A stretch of DNA of 64,000 bases from MED-G105 sp965263305 (GTDB lineage Bacteria; Pseudomonadota; Alphaproteobacteria; Caulobacterales; Parvularculaceae), in contig OZ253666.1 of assembly GCA_965263305.1 (NCBI GenBank), forward strand, positions 3,162,001 to 3,226,000, written 5' to 3'. The notes below the pieces were generated by a model. That model did no database searches. It had not been told where the DNA came from and saw only the letters and a program-made list of their open reading frames with translations. The position numbers and the translations under genes are program-made. This document shows, piece by piece, positions 18,801 through 26,992 of the stretch (within the stretch, counting starts at the first letter, position 1; every line of letters begins with the position of its first letter).

Positions 18801-20797
18801 CCGCGTCGATCCCTGATTTCAACGGCGAGTTACGCCTTATGGCCGTGGCGTGGAGCGCTGATAAACTGGGCGCCGCCTCGCAGCCTTTGACCGTGCGCGA
18901 TCCCGTGCCAGCCCTTTTGTCATTACCGCGTTTTCTGGCGCCCGGCGATACGGCTGAAGCGCGATTGTTGGTCGACAACGTTGATGGCGTCGCCGGGCCG
19001 TTCCAAGTGGATCTCAAGGGCCAAGGCCCGGTGGAGGCGGCCGTCTCTCGTGAGATCGAGCTTGCCAAAGGGGAACAGGCCCAGGAGGGCCTTGAGGTGA
19101 AGAGCGGGCGCGTCGGCGTTGGCTCGATGACGTTATCGGTCGCCGGGGCTGACGGGTTCCGCGTCGCCCATGATTACCCCATCCAGGTGAGAACGCCGTA
19201 TTTTCCGGTGACGCAAATTTCAACCAGCCGGCTATCACCGGGGGAGTCCGTTGAATTAAACCGAACCCTGATTGAGCCGTTCATCGATGGATCAACCCAT
19301 GTCGCGGTGTCGTTTTCACCGCTGCGCGGTGTCGATCCTGGTCCATTGCTCGATGCGCTTTATCGTTACCCTTATGGGTGTACGGAGCAGTTGACGAGTT
19401 CGGCGATGCCGCTTTTGTTTGTGGACGCCTTGGGCGCGGCGGCAGGGCGCGGACCCGAATACGAAGTGCGCCCGCGGGTGCAAAGGGCTGTGAACAAGCT
19501 TCTTGACCGGCAATCTCCCGACGGCGCTTTCGGCCTTTGGCGGGTCGGGGATAACGCCTCGACGGGCTGGCTCGGCGCTTATGTGACTGACTTCCTCTTC
19601 AGGGCAAAAGAAGAAGGCTACGCGGTGCCCCAGGCGGCGTTAGACAAAGCCTATGCTGCTCTAGAAAAAGTGAGCCGACGGCTTAACCGATGGACCTATG
19701 TCAGTTACCGGCAGAATGTGCAGGAAGGCGCGTGGACGACAGACACCAATGATCGGTTGATCCGGCGTTCGGCCGCCTATGCATTTTACGTTCTCGCCCG
19801 CGCCGGACAGGCCGATTTGTCCGATTTGCGGTATATGCATGACAGTTTCATCGACAAGATAGATAGCCCCCTTGCGCGCGCCCATATCGGCGCGGCGCTC
19901 ATTTTAATGGGGGATAGGGCGCGCGGCCTCAACGCGTTTGAAAAAGCGCGAGAAGCCCTCGGTTACGACAATGACGGTGATTATTATCAGACCAAATTGC
20001 GTGATGCGGCCGGCGTCCTGGCGTTACTCTCTGAGGTCCAAGGCGCTCCTGGCGTTGATGAAGTTAGCGATGCCTTCGACCAGTTTATGAAAGAGCCGCA
20101 GCGATTGCATACGCAGGAAAAAGCATTTGTTCTGTTGGCGGCCCAGGCCATGTTGCGGGCTTCCGGTCCTGTTAGCTTGTCGCGAAACGGTCGTGACATG
20201 GATGGGCTTAGCCCGACGCCGCGGTTCTTCGCGGCGAGCGATGAATTGGCCGATGGGCTTTCCTTCCAGAACACCGGGGAAGGACCGATTTTCGCGAATG
20301 TCAGCGTCTATGGATCGCCGAGCGCAGCGCCAGCCCCCGAAGAACAGGGCTTTTCCCTTGAAAAGCGCCTCCTCACCCGGACGGGTGAAGCGGTCGATTT
20401 ATCAGGGATCAAACAAAACGATCGCTTAATCGTCGTGGTATCTGGCGAACCTACGGGTGAGCGCCTACATCCTCTGGTGATCGCCGATCTCTTGCCGGCG
20501 GGCTTTGAAATCGAAGCGATCCTAACGCCCGAAGACGCCGCCCGTGGCAATGGCCAGACCGACGGGCCTTACGGGTGGCTCGGTAAGTTGTCACGAATGA
20601 AGACCGCCGAAGCGAGGGACGACCGGTTCGTGGCGGCGCTGGACATTCGTTCTTCCCGGTTCACCGCCGCGTATCTCGTGCGGGCGGTGACGCCTGGCGA
20701 GTTCGCGTTCCCAGGCGCCGTTGTTGAAGACATGTATCGTCCCGGCGTTTTCGCCCGGACACAAAGCGGACGGCTAACTATTGCGCCTGCTGAATAA
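15821..20797 (+). CDS. Bacterial alpha-2-macroglobulin with thioester motif
   Basis: I start at ATG 15821 (1658 residues) after GGCGGAGAGCAGGG; the frame is open 75 bases further but without conserved sequence. An N-terminal hydrophobic segment (VVLITGALLGAFGAGLLLG) anchors the protein, with no convincing lipobox. Macroglobulin beta domains follow, with YVYFDRGIYRPGESVHI in the MG2-like region. The thioester CTEQ lies at residues 1187-1190 in YPYGCTEQLTSSA, so this is the protease-trapping type that links covalently to attackers. The C-terminal receptor-like domain is present. The next gene is pbpC, the usual partner: the two act in the periplasm to guard and repair the envelope. Confidence 0.93.
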   Translation: MARTNVVLITGALLGAFGAGLLLGRSIDRGETALFDSAGNSLVAPEVRRSQDTPTHPFQQVRDEDAARPGTTADVEGDDANGGADFGYRRLTLNTNGDEPRACLQFNAPLDTSGETNYEDYIRLTPQTKPAISVDGVSLCMTGLEFNAEYRVQLRAGLVNAEGDRLSRSQEVTVAFGDKPAYVGFAGNGVVLPRLEADGLGLETVNVSQLKVRVFRVSNRSLARKSILAGKATGEDEYGYVFEQENGEDVGVKVFDDVIDVASAPNDLVSTVFPLGAALPDLTPGAYFIRLEDVSPGAPDNRAAQAWRWVMFTDLALSTYSSSEGVDLIARSISTARPRAGVELHLIAQNNDILARTVTGADGAARFEKAAISGDAPLTPKMIMAYGPQDDFAVLDLTRAPLDLSERNIGGRAATPVVDGYVYFDRGIYRPGESVHITGLLRSADGRAVDRPSTVIITRPNGVEAHRERISEYDIGGYSFRYDVPSSAPRGLWTVRVDADGVGQTAVETFAVEDFVPQRLEVAIEMDETTPMRADERREVGVKSRYLYGAPAADLQVEGEARLRLDPNPFPDFKGYRYGPADARFTERFLPIENGKTDGAGETTLTLDVADTPGHPAPLRADLVVGVVEPGGRVVRESARIPVRPLERYVGLRLAGGKRSVGQGASTQIEAVILNRLGGAEAGTLEWRLVEEEYWFDWYRQNNAWRWRRSFRDILVAEGRLETDAGGPGLLTQQLDAGSYRLTAIDPQTKKSTDLRFYVGWRSYESGADTPDQATLSVLSDQVTPGARARLFLDPPYAGEAVITVATDKVHLVQRLKVDQSGREIIIDTDPAWGPDFYVMATIVTPRSPSERPVPRRAMAVAHVGFDMSPRTLNIALGAPDLVRPRQDIDIPIQITGTDRREEVMVTLAAVDEGILRLTKFASPDPVAHYFGKRRLGIEVRDDYGRMLDANLGAAQRFGGDQIGGEGLTVVPTKTVALFNGPVTLDDNGAAVITASIPDFNGELRLMAVAWSADKLGAASQPLTVRDPVPALLSLPRFLAPGDTAEARLLVDNVDGVAGPFQVDLKGQGPVEAAVSREIELAKGEQAQEGLEVKSGRVGVGSMTLSVAGADGFRVAHDYPIQVRTPYFPVTQISTSRLSPGESVELNRTLIEPFIDGSTHVAVSFSPLRGVDPGPLLDALYRYPYGCTEQLTSSAMPLLFVDALGAAAGRGPEYEVRPRVQRAVNKLLDRQSPDGAFGLWRVGDNASTGWLGAYVTDFLFRAKEEGYAVPQAALDKAYAALEKVSRRLNRWTYVSYRQNVQEGAWTTDTNDRLIRRSAAYAFYVLARAGQADLSDLRYMHDSFIDKIDSPLARAHIGAALILMGDRARGLNAFEKAREALGYDNDGDYYQTKLRDAAGVLALLSEVQGAPGVDEVSDAFDQFMKEPQRLHTQEKAFVLLAAQAMLRASGPVSLSRNGRDMDGLSPTPRFFAASDELADGLSFQNTGEGPIFANVSVYGSPSAAPAPEEQGFSLEKRLLTRTGEAVDLSGIKQNDRLIVVVSGEPTGERLHPLVIADLLPAGFEIEAILTPEDAARGNGQTDGPYGWLGKLSRMKTAEARDDRFVAALDIRSSRFTAAYLVRAVTPGEFAFPGAVVEDMYRPGVFARTQSGRLTIAPAE

Positions 20798-20801
20798 TAT
20801 A

Positions 20802-22964
20802 ATGGCGAGCGTCAAAAGGCTTGCAGCTCGATGGCCCGGTTTTTTTGCCAAGGTTGGGCGTCGTCGCCTCTTGGGCGCTTGCATCGCGGTGATCCCATGC
20901 CTTCTTGTCGTCGACCTATTGTTGCCGCCGCCTTTAGCGAAGGGTGCGGAAACAAGCGTTATCGTTGTTGACCGGGAGGGGCGGTGGCTCCACGCCTTTG
21001 CGACCAACGAAGGCCGATGGCGTTTCCGTGCGGATCTTGATCAAATTGATGCAGCTTTTGTCGAGCGCTTGATCGCTATCGAAGACAAACGGTTTTACGA
21101 TCATCTAGGCGTCGATTTCTTGGCAGTGGGGCGCGCTGCCTGGTCATTCGCCTCGTCCGGGCGCATCACTTCTGGCGCGTCGACGATCACCATGCAAACG
21201 GCGCGCCTGTTAGAGCCTCGTCCGCGTACATTGCCATCAAAGCTGATCGAAATGCTCCGTGCGGTGCAGATCGAACGACGTTTATCCAAAGGAGAGATTT
21301 TATCCCTTTACCTCACCTTGGCGCCCTATGGTGGTAATATCGAGGGGGTGCGCGCCGCTAGTCTTCTTTACTTTGACCGTGAACCCAGAACGCTGACGCC
21401 CGGGGAACAAGCCTTATTGATCGCGCTACCGCAGGCGCCAGAGGCGCGCCGCCCAGACCGTCACCCCGAAGTGGCAAAAGCGGCCCGACAGACCATCATG
21501 GCGCGCTTGGCGGCCAATGGTTTACTGTCGGCCGCACAAGTGACAGAACATGAGGGGGTGACCGCCCATTATCCGCGACAGAGCTTTCCTCGTTATGCGT
21601 ATCATTCGGCCCATCGCCTAGCGAAACACCCTAATGAGGGACGCATTGAAAGCTCCCTCGATTTAGATAAACAAGCGGTGGTCGAAACGGTTCTCACAGA
21701 ACATATGCGTCAATCAGATGATGGCGCGACAGCGGCGGCTATTGTTCTAGATGGTCGCTCGGGAGAAGTGCTCGCCAGTGTCGGTGCCGCGAGCCTCCTC
21801 GACCCAGGCGGATGGATTGATTTAACCCGCGCCGTACGCTCTCCCGGGTCGTTGTTAAAGCCATTTATCTATGGGATGGCGTTGGAGGATGGCATTGCCT
21901 CCTCGGAGAGCATTCTCTCAGATGCGCCGCGTTCCTTTGGAACCTACCGGCCTGAAAATTTCGATCGCGCCTTTCGGGGCGACGTTCGGTTGCGCGAGGC
22001 GTTACAACATTCCCTAAATGTGCCGGCGGTGGCGACGTTGGAGAAAATTGGGGCCCCGCGCTTTGCGGCAAAACTGCAAGCGGCGGGCGCGTCATTACGG
22101 AAACCCCGCCGCTCGATTAATCGCGACGGGTTGGCGACAGCGCTTGGCGGCGTTGGGATACGGTTGGTGGATGTCGCCATGTTGTATACGTCGCTTTCCA
22201 ATGACGGCTTGGTGAGCCCCGTAAAATGGCGCCCGTTGGGAGGGGGGGCGGTTGATGGGGTAGGGGGGCTTAAGAAAATCCCTGACGAAACGCCTGAACG
22301 GGAAAACCCCGGGGAAGCAAAGCGTTTACTTTCAAAAGACGCTGCGCGCCGTGTGAGCGCTATTCTCACAGGATCGCCGTCTCTCGCTGGGCGGGCGCCA
22401 GCGGCTCTATCGGCCGGAGCGCCGATTATCGCTTATAAGACGGGTACGTCTTATGGATATCGCGATGCCTGGGCGGCGGGCCATGCTAATGGCGTCGTCA
22501 TTGCGGTTTGGGTTGGGCGTGCTGATGGGGCGCCAAGGCCTCGGAAAACGGGGCGGAAAACAGCGGCGCCGTTGCTGTTCAAATTATTCGATGCATTGTC
22601 CGAGGACGATGCACATCTGCGCAGCCTGGCGGCTCAGCCGCATAACCCCGATGGGGCGCCCTTATTCGATGAAGCGGGGCGCACTCGCGCCGCCGGTCCA
22701 TTAAAACCCCTCACCATCACGTTTCCTTTTCCTCAAACGGAGTTGTTTGTTGATCGCTTTGGCGAGGCGGGGCGGGGGGTTAGGTTAAGCGCGTCGGGGG
22801 GTGAGGGGCTTTTGCGTTGGTATGACAGCGGCGTTGAAATCAAACCTTCAGAATCTGGGCGAATTTTGTGGCGCCCGCGTGAGCCGGGGTTCTACACCCT
22901 GACCGTCGTCGATGAAGAAGGGCGCAGCGCCAAAACAGCCTTTCGCGTCAAGGGCCCCGTTTAA
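20802..22964 (+). CDS. pbpC: Penicillin-binding protein 1C
   Basis: This 720-residue bifunctional peptidoglycan synthase has an N-terminal membrane anchor (LLGACIAVIPCLLVVDLLLP). A GT51 transglycosylase follows, with AIEDKRFYDHLGVD and GASTITMQTARLL. The transpeptidase has the serine motif SPGSLLKPF, the SLN motif in QHSLNVPAV and KTGTS. A C-terminal PBP1C-type domain ends the protein. I use ATG 20802, four bases after the macroglobulin stop; a TTG at 20781 would overlap it. Neighbouring alpha-2-macroglobulin and PBP1C genes are a known pairing. Confidence 0.93.
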   Translation: MASVKRLAARWPGFFAKVGRRRLLGACIAVIPCLLVVDLLLPPPLAKGAETSVIVVDREGRWLHAFATNEGRWRFRADLDQIDAAFVERLIAIEDKRFYDHLGVDFLAVGRAAWSFASSGRITSGASTITMQTARLLEPRPRTLPSKLIEMLRAVQIERRLSKGEILSLYLTLAPYGGNIEGVRAASLLYFDREPRTLTPGEQALLIALPQAPEARRPDRHPEVAKAARQTIMARLAANGLLSAAQVTEHEGVTAHYPRQSFPRYAYHSAHRLAKHPNEGRIESSLDLDKQAVVETVLTEHMRQSDDGATAAAIVLDGRSGEVLASVGAASLLDPGGWIDLTRAVRSPGSLLKPFIYGMALEDGIASSESILSDAPRSFGTYRPENFDRAFRGDVRLREALQHSLNVPAVATLEKIGAPRFAAKLQAAGASLRKPRRSINRDGLATALGGVGIRLVDVAMLYTSLSNDGLVSPVKWRPLGGGAVDGVGGLKKIPDETPERENPGEAKRLLSKDAARRVSAILTGSPSLAGRAPAALSAGAPIIAYKTGTSYGYRDAWAAGHANGVVIAVWVGRADGAPRPRKTGRKTAAPLLFKLFDALSEDDAHLRSLAAQPHNPDGAPLFDEAGRTRAAGPLKPLTITFPFPQTELFVDRFGEAGRGVRLSASGGEGLLRWYDSGVEIKPSESGRILWRPREPGFYTLTVVDEEGRSAKTAFRVKGPV

Positions 22965-23797
22965 TGGCGCGCGAATGCCGCGAGCATAATCGACCCTCGC
23001 AGTGCGCTGTGTCTCGGCGCGTTTTCCTAGCCGGGGCGCCTTATTCCATCATCAACGCCGCTGAGGCGCAGGCGCCCCAAAAAACAGCAGTCAAAGCGAA
23101 AAGCGGCGCCAGCGCGATCATTGGAACGCAAGAATTCGTTATTCCCGACATCATCGCGCCCATGATCCGGGATATCACCGGTGCAGCCCAACCCTATGCC
23201 GATGAAGCGCGCGCAGAATTGCAGGCGATTTTATCCGCAGACGAGTTTCGCTGGCCGGCCGATGCGCCAAGGGATCGGTGGGGGCGGATGATTGCGGACC
23301 CTGGTATTGCCGGAAATGGTGAATTTGTAAGCGCCATGCTCGTGGAGCGCGGCGCCGCGCGGGTTGATCCGCAGTCAGATCGGATTGACCATATTCAGGA
23401 ACTTTTGAACTTGGAGGAGGGGGCCCGACTGGCGAGGCGCGGCCTCTGGCGTCTTGCCCCCTATCGGGTCCGGCGCGGCGCTAGGCCTGATGACGTTGCG
23501 CCTGGCGCCTTTCATATAGTCGAGGGCGTTGTGCGACGCGCAGCGAAACGACAATCACGATGGTTCTTAAATTTTGGCGATGATTTTCGCAGCGATGTTA
23601 CGGCGACGGCGCGCGCAAGCGTGGCGCGTCGATGGCCGCCAAGCACCATCGATTGGCGCGATGCCGAGGTCGCATCAGCGCAACTGACCGGCGCATCTGT
23701 AAGGGTCCGCGGCTGGACGCAATGGATTAACGGCCCGTCAATTGACCTGACCCACGCGCAGCAAGTTGAGATTTTAGAGAAGCAACAGGCGGGTTAA
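22964..23797 (+). CDS. Tat-exported thermonuclease-fold protein
   Basis: The ATG shares its first base with the pbpC stop codon. A twin-arginine signal is visible (SRRVFLAGAPYS, cleavage near AEAQA). The middle resembles a staphylococcal-nuclease OB fold: QPYADEARAELQAIL, then RDRWGRMIAD, then GEFVSAMLVERGAARV and LARRGLWRL. The strand that normally carries the first catalytic arginine reads EFVIPDIIAPM, so the enzyme may be inactive. The C-terminal 90 residues (GAFHIVEGVVRRAAKR, FLNFGDDFRSDVTATA) form a second beta domain. It is 277 residues long and ends in a terminator shared with carD. Confidence 0.7.
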   Translation: MARECREHNRPSQCAVSRRVFLAGAPYSIINAAEAQAPQKTAVKAKSGASAIIGTQEFVIPDIIAPMIRDITGAAQPYADEARAELQAILSADEFRWPADAPRDRWGRMIADPGIAGNGEFVSAMLVERGAARVDPQSDRIDHIQELLNLEEGARLARRGLWRLAPYRVRRGARPDDVAPGAFHIVEGVVRRAAKRQSRWFLNFGDDFRSDVTATARASVARRWPPSTIDWRDAEVASAQLTGASVRVRGWTQWINGPSIDLTHAQQVEILEKQQAG

Positions 23798-23810
23798 GCC
23801 GCCTGTTTTT
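23784..23810. terminator. Hairpin terminator shared by two convergent genes
   Basis: AACAGGCGG (23784-23792) pairs with CCGCCTGTT (23799-23807) around a six-base loop and is followed by T residues on the plus strand. The loop holds both stop codons: TAA of the nuclease-fold gene (23795-23797) and the reverse-strand TAA of carD (23794-23796). It therefore lies inside both coding ends. Confidence 0.75.
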
Positions 23811-25044
23811 GCTGCAGATAGCTGTCGATCTCATTGATCGCGCCATCGAGTCCCGCTTTACGGACAGCCGCGACTTCCCGCGCCATCCTGTCGAGGGCGG
23901 CCTCAAACAATTGGCGCTCTGAATAGCTCTGCTCAGGCTGGTCGCTTGCGCGATAAAGATCCCGCACAACTTCGGCGACGGAGTTGATGTCGCCGGAATT
24001 GATCTTGGCTTCGTATTCCTGCGCGCGACGGCTCCACATGGTCCGTTTAATGCGGGCGCGGCCCTTTAGAATTTCTAGCGCCTTGGCGATGGCGTCATCA
24101 TCGGAAAGCGGCCGCATACGGGCGCTCACAGCTTTGGCCGTTGGCACTTTCAGCTTCAATTTCTCTTGTTCGAAATCGATGACGAAGACTTCATTTGTGA
24201 AGCCGGCGATGATCTGTTTTTCGATGGCCACAATGCGCCCCACACCGTGGGCGGGGTACACAATATGATCGTTGACCTTGAACGCCTGCTTTGCTTCTTT
24301 CGATTCGGGTACGGACTTAGACGCTGATTCAATCGGCAGGGCGTCGCGATGGGCGTCACGTAAAGCCGTTGGGATAATCGTCGGTTCCGACTTTTCGCCC
24401 CGCGGTTTTTGGCCGACATTTAGTTTTCTCACAGGTGTAATTTTCTTTTCCGTTGTGTCGGCTGTTTTCTTTGACGCTTTTTTCGTCGCTGCTTTTTTAG
24501 CGGCTGGTTTTTTTGTCGTCGTTTCTTCCCCCGTCGCGGTCGCGTCGGCGCTATCGTTACTCATACTTGCTGCTTGCGTCATCTGCTCCTCTGGCGCGGG
24601 TGTTGCCGGCGCTTTTTTTGTCGAAGCTGACACTTTAGGTGATTTGCTCGCAGTGGTCTTGGGGGACGTTGCTGCTTTCGATGTTTTTTTCGCCGGCGTT
24701 GCTGTTTTCTTCACAGCCTTTTTAGACGCTGTCTTGGCGGGTGCTTTTGGGGCTGCGTTTTTTGGCGCCGCTTTGGCGGCAGATTTCGTCGCCGTCTTTT
24801 TAGGAGCAGGTTTCTTCGTTGTTGGCTTGGCTTCGCTTGCCGCCCGTTTCGCCGCAGTTTTCTTTGCTGCGGTTTTAGCAGGCGCTTTAGCAGCTTTCTT
24901 TGCACCACTGGCGACAGATTTTTTCACGGCTTTTTTCTTGACGCTGGCGCTAGCGGCTGCTGATTTAGGTTTCGCTGCGGTCGGTTTAGAAGTCGCCTTG
25001 GTCGGCGTCGATTTGTTGCTTGCTGTTTTTTTGGTCGCTGCCAT
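23794..25044 (-). CDS. carD: CarD-family RNA polymerase-binding regulator with histone H1-like N-terminal tail
   Basis: The 416-residue product is about 2.5 times the length of a normal CarD/CdnL. Residues 1-205 are almost entirely Lys, Ala, Thr, Ser and Pro (AAKKTAAKRAAS, KKPAPKKTATKSAAK), like bacterial histone H1-like tails. From about residue 254 the CarD domain is clear: FKVNDHIVYPAHGVGRIVAIEK, then the helical domain ending LDGAINEIDSYLQQ. CarD stabilises open promoter complexes at rRNA and housekeeping promoters. A second ATG at residue 161 could give a shorter form but lacks a Shine-Dalgarno. The tail probably adds non-specific DNA binding, an inference. Confidence 0.9.
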   Translation of the reverse strand: MAATKKTASNKSTPTKATSKPTAAKPKSAAASASVKKKAVKKSVASGAKKAAKAPAKTAAKKTAAKRAASEAKPTTKKPAPKKTATKSAAKAAPKNAAPKAPAKTASKKAVKKTATPAKKTSKAATSPKTTASKSPKVSASTKKAPATPAPEEQMTQAASMSNDSADATATGEETTTKKPAAKKAATKKASKKTADTTEKKITPVRKLNVGQKPRGEKSEPTIIPTALRDAHRDALPIESASKSVPESKEAKQAFKVNDHIVYPAHGVGRIVAIEKQIIAGFTNEVFVIDFEQEKLKLKVPTAKAVSARMRPLSDDDAIAKALEILKGRARIKRTMWSRRAQEYEAKINSGDINSVAEVVRDLYRASDQPEQSYSERQLFEAALDRMAREVAAVRKAGLDGAINEIDSYLQQKQAA

Positions 25045-25672
25045 AACAAAACTCTTTCGGTTCCTAGTGGGTCCCGAGGCTAATGGATTGTGGGTGGGCT
25101 TCTGAAAAATACCGTGTAACGGTCGTCACATACTGTCGAACCGTCAGACGATATTTTTTCATAGCCCCGCAACCGATATTCTTTGATAGACAGCTGTCAT
25201 CAAAATTGTCGGTAGCGGAAGCCGTTTATACAGCGTCGCGCGATATGTTTTTACGGTTGTCGAGCATGCCTCGTTTTTGTTCTCCAACCCCTTGCACAGC
25301 GTAAACGGTCTCTACCGTTGGACACTGGCGTTTCTTCTCGCGCGTTCAGCGTAATTTCAGTTTCGTAATAATACTTAGCATAAAACACCCCCAAAAGCCA
25401 TCCAGCCGAAATTTCTAGCGGAGGCCAGGGTAATGCGTGGGCTTTGATCAAGTTGCTTCAGGGTTAGAGCTATTGGAAAACCGCTAAAAACCTAGGATTT
25501 TTAGCAGGTTCAATTTTCTTAGTAGGCTCAAAACACCGAGTTTAACCGCAATATGTTCCTGTTATGTTCGGTGCGCCGGCGCATCACTGCGAAGATTGTG
25601 GGGCAGCTTCGAACGATGTTTAGCACTTCGATTCGAACAACCCGCGAAAGTGATGGAAATAGAAAGGTTGGC
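25045..25672. other. Intergenic region between carD and fdxA
   Basis: These 628 bases hold no gene I can support; candidate frames are short, lack ribosome binding sites and resemble no family. The stretch must contain the carD promoter. The only structured element I noticed is a LexA-type box at 25555-25569. Confidence 0.5.
25555..25569. promoter_or_regulatory. Second LexA-type box (GTTC-N7-GTTC), no obvious target
   Basis: GTTC at 25555-25558 and 25566-25569 are separated by seven bases. With the preceding AT, 15 of 17 bases match the site at 529-543. It lies over 500 bases upstream of carD and downstream of the fdxA stop, so no annotated gene is an evident target. A small RNA or missed short gene is possible. 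Confidence 0.35.
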
Positions 25673-26011
25673 TTAATCGCCCTTGCCGGGTTCCGCGCTG
25701 AAGTGCTTTTCCAGCTTGCCTTTGACCTGGGCCATATCATCGGCGCCGTCCATGGCGTCGATTTTCTGGGTGATGTTCGGCCATGCGGCGGCGTATTTCG
25801 AGTTTAACTCAACCCATTTTCCATCGGCGTCATCGGTGTCGGGCACGATCGCTTCCGCCGGGCATTCCGGCTCGCAGACGCCACAATCGATGCATTCGTC
25901 TGGGTGGATCACCAACATATTCTCGCCCTCGTAAAAGCAATCAACGGGGCACACTTCGACGCAATCGGTGTATTTGCACATAATGCACGCGTCGGTGACG
26001 ACGTAAGTCAT
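25673..26011 (-). CDS. fdxA: Ferredoxin FdxA (seven-iron, 3Fe-4S/4Fe-4S type)
   Basis: The 112-residue product starts at ATG 26011 after GGAG. It opens with TYVVTDACIMCKYTDCVEVCPVDC, the first cluster region, followed by CIDCGVCEPECP, the second. The spacing matches the essential alphaproteobacterial FdxA family. It carries electrons at low potential in the cytoplasm; the partner is not evident. The upstream extension of the open frame is not conserved. It is the last gene of a run helicase, Hsp15-like, TerB-like, fdxA. Confidence 0.95.
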   Translation of the reverse strand: MTYVVTDACIMCKYTDCVEVCPVDCFYEGENMLVIHPDECIDCGVCEPECPAEAIVPDTDDADGKWVELNSKYAAAWPNITQKIDAMDGADDMAQVKGKLEKHFSAEPGKGD

Positions 26012-26107
26012 TTGGATCTCCAAAAACAAACCAATTCCAGAACGCGATCTTCTAGACAGATTGCGGCGGATCGCAAGCACCTTCGGTGTTGAGGAAATAT
26101 GATAAGA

Positions 26108-26557
26108 CTATGAGCCTTGCTGACTTTCAACCCGTCGCCGTGCGGCGCCGCTCTCAACATCCGAGATGTACAAAAGGCCGCAAAGGCGTCTCATCAGGGC
26201 GTCTTCATGGGGGTCCTTCTCCGCATCGCTGAGGATAATCCGCCACATATTTTCCACGAGACGGATCTTTTCATCCGCCGCCAAGCTTTTGGCGACCTTC
26301 GTGAACTGGTGGATGTCCGTCGCCCCATCCTGTTTCGCATCAGCCTGCTCGCGCAATTTCGCCGCGCTCTCCGGGGAAAGGTCGAATTGCGACGCCAAGG
26401 CGCTTTCGATAAAGCGCCGCTCTTGATCCGTATACATTTGGTCAACACGCGCGGCTTCCACCAGAAGGCATGCAACCGCTAAAGGGGTTTCATCTTCTGT
26501 TTGCGGTTCTTCCGAAGTGGTATTTGGTGAGAAGAGTTTTTTGAAAAAATCGAGCAT
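26108..26557 (-). CDS. TerB-like cytoplasmic protein
   Basis: This 149-residue helical protein has the TerB pattern: ACLLVEAARVDQMYTDQERRFIESAL early, then LAADEKIRLVENMWRIILSD, then PHEDALMRRLCGLLYISD. TerB-fold proteins are named after tellurite resistance, but most, like this one, stand alone without ter genes and have no known task. Acidic residues could bind metal. It begins 14 bases after the Hsp15-like gene ends, so it is in the same unit. Confidence 0.82.
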   Translation of the reverse strand: MLDFFKKLFSPNTTSEEPQTEDETPLAVACLLVEAARVDQMYTDQERRFIESALASQFDLSPESAAKLREQADAKQDGATDIHQFTKVAKSLAADEKIRLVENMWRIILSDAEKDPHEDALMRRLCGLLYISDVESGAARRRVESQQGS

Positions 26558-26571
26558 GGGGGGCCTCTTTG

Positions 26572-26985
26572 TTATCTCTTTAAAGCATCAAGGGCGCGGC
26601 GGTCTTTTTTTGTTGGTCGTCCGGTTCCTTTTTCACGATGCGCATTTGTTTCCGGGGGCATCGCCCCATCTTGTTTTGCCTGATTAGGCGCTGGCGGCGG
26701 CGTGTGGTCCTCATATAATAGGCGCGCTTCCGTCGCTGGGCCGCGACGTTCCGCACAGGAAAGAACCGTTGCATCGATCATGCGTGTCCCGATCAGAAAG
26801 GTAAGCCGATCTTGAGGCTGGATAAGGGCGCTTGCTTTTTCGACGCGCTGGGTGGCGCCGGCCCGGGTCAATCTGATTTTGCCGCCGGCGACAAACTTAG
26901 AGGCGAGGGTGCGGGTTTTAAAAAAGCGGGCGCACCATAGCCACTTATCAATGCGTTGGGAGGGGGCGGTTCCCGTATCGCTCAT
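26572..26985 (-). CDS. S4-domain RNA-binding protein, Hsp15-like
   Basis: The 137-residue product opens with RIDKWLWCARFFKTRTLASKF and a GGKIRL turn, the S4 domain of the Hsp15 family. Hsp15 recycles stalled 50S subunits that still carry a nascent chain. The C-terminal 40 residues are basic and end with PTKKDRRALDAL, a normal family ending. The gene lies seven bases after the helicase gene on the same strand, a pairing usual in Alphaproteobacteria. Confidence 0.88.
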   Translation of the reverse strand: MSDTGTAPSQRIDKWLWCARFFKTRTLASKFVAGGKIRLTRAGATQRVEKASALIQPQDRLTFLIGTRMIDATVLSCAERRGPATEARLLYEDHTPPPAPNQAKQDGAMPPETNAHREKGTGRPTKKDRRALDALKR

Positions 26986-26992
26986 GCAGCCA

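Noticed and set aside
24272..25105. 277-codon plus-strand frame antisense to carD, rich in Ala/Val/Phe
   Set aside because: It is the mirror of the Lys/Ala-rich tail; low-complexity coding DNA leaves the antisense frame open. No signal peptide or family pattern is convincing.
25251..25451. Possible small SOS-induced membrane peptide downstream of the second LexA-type box
   Set aside because: The frame has only a TTG start without a Shine-Dalgarno, and its last half looks random.
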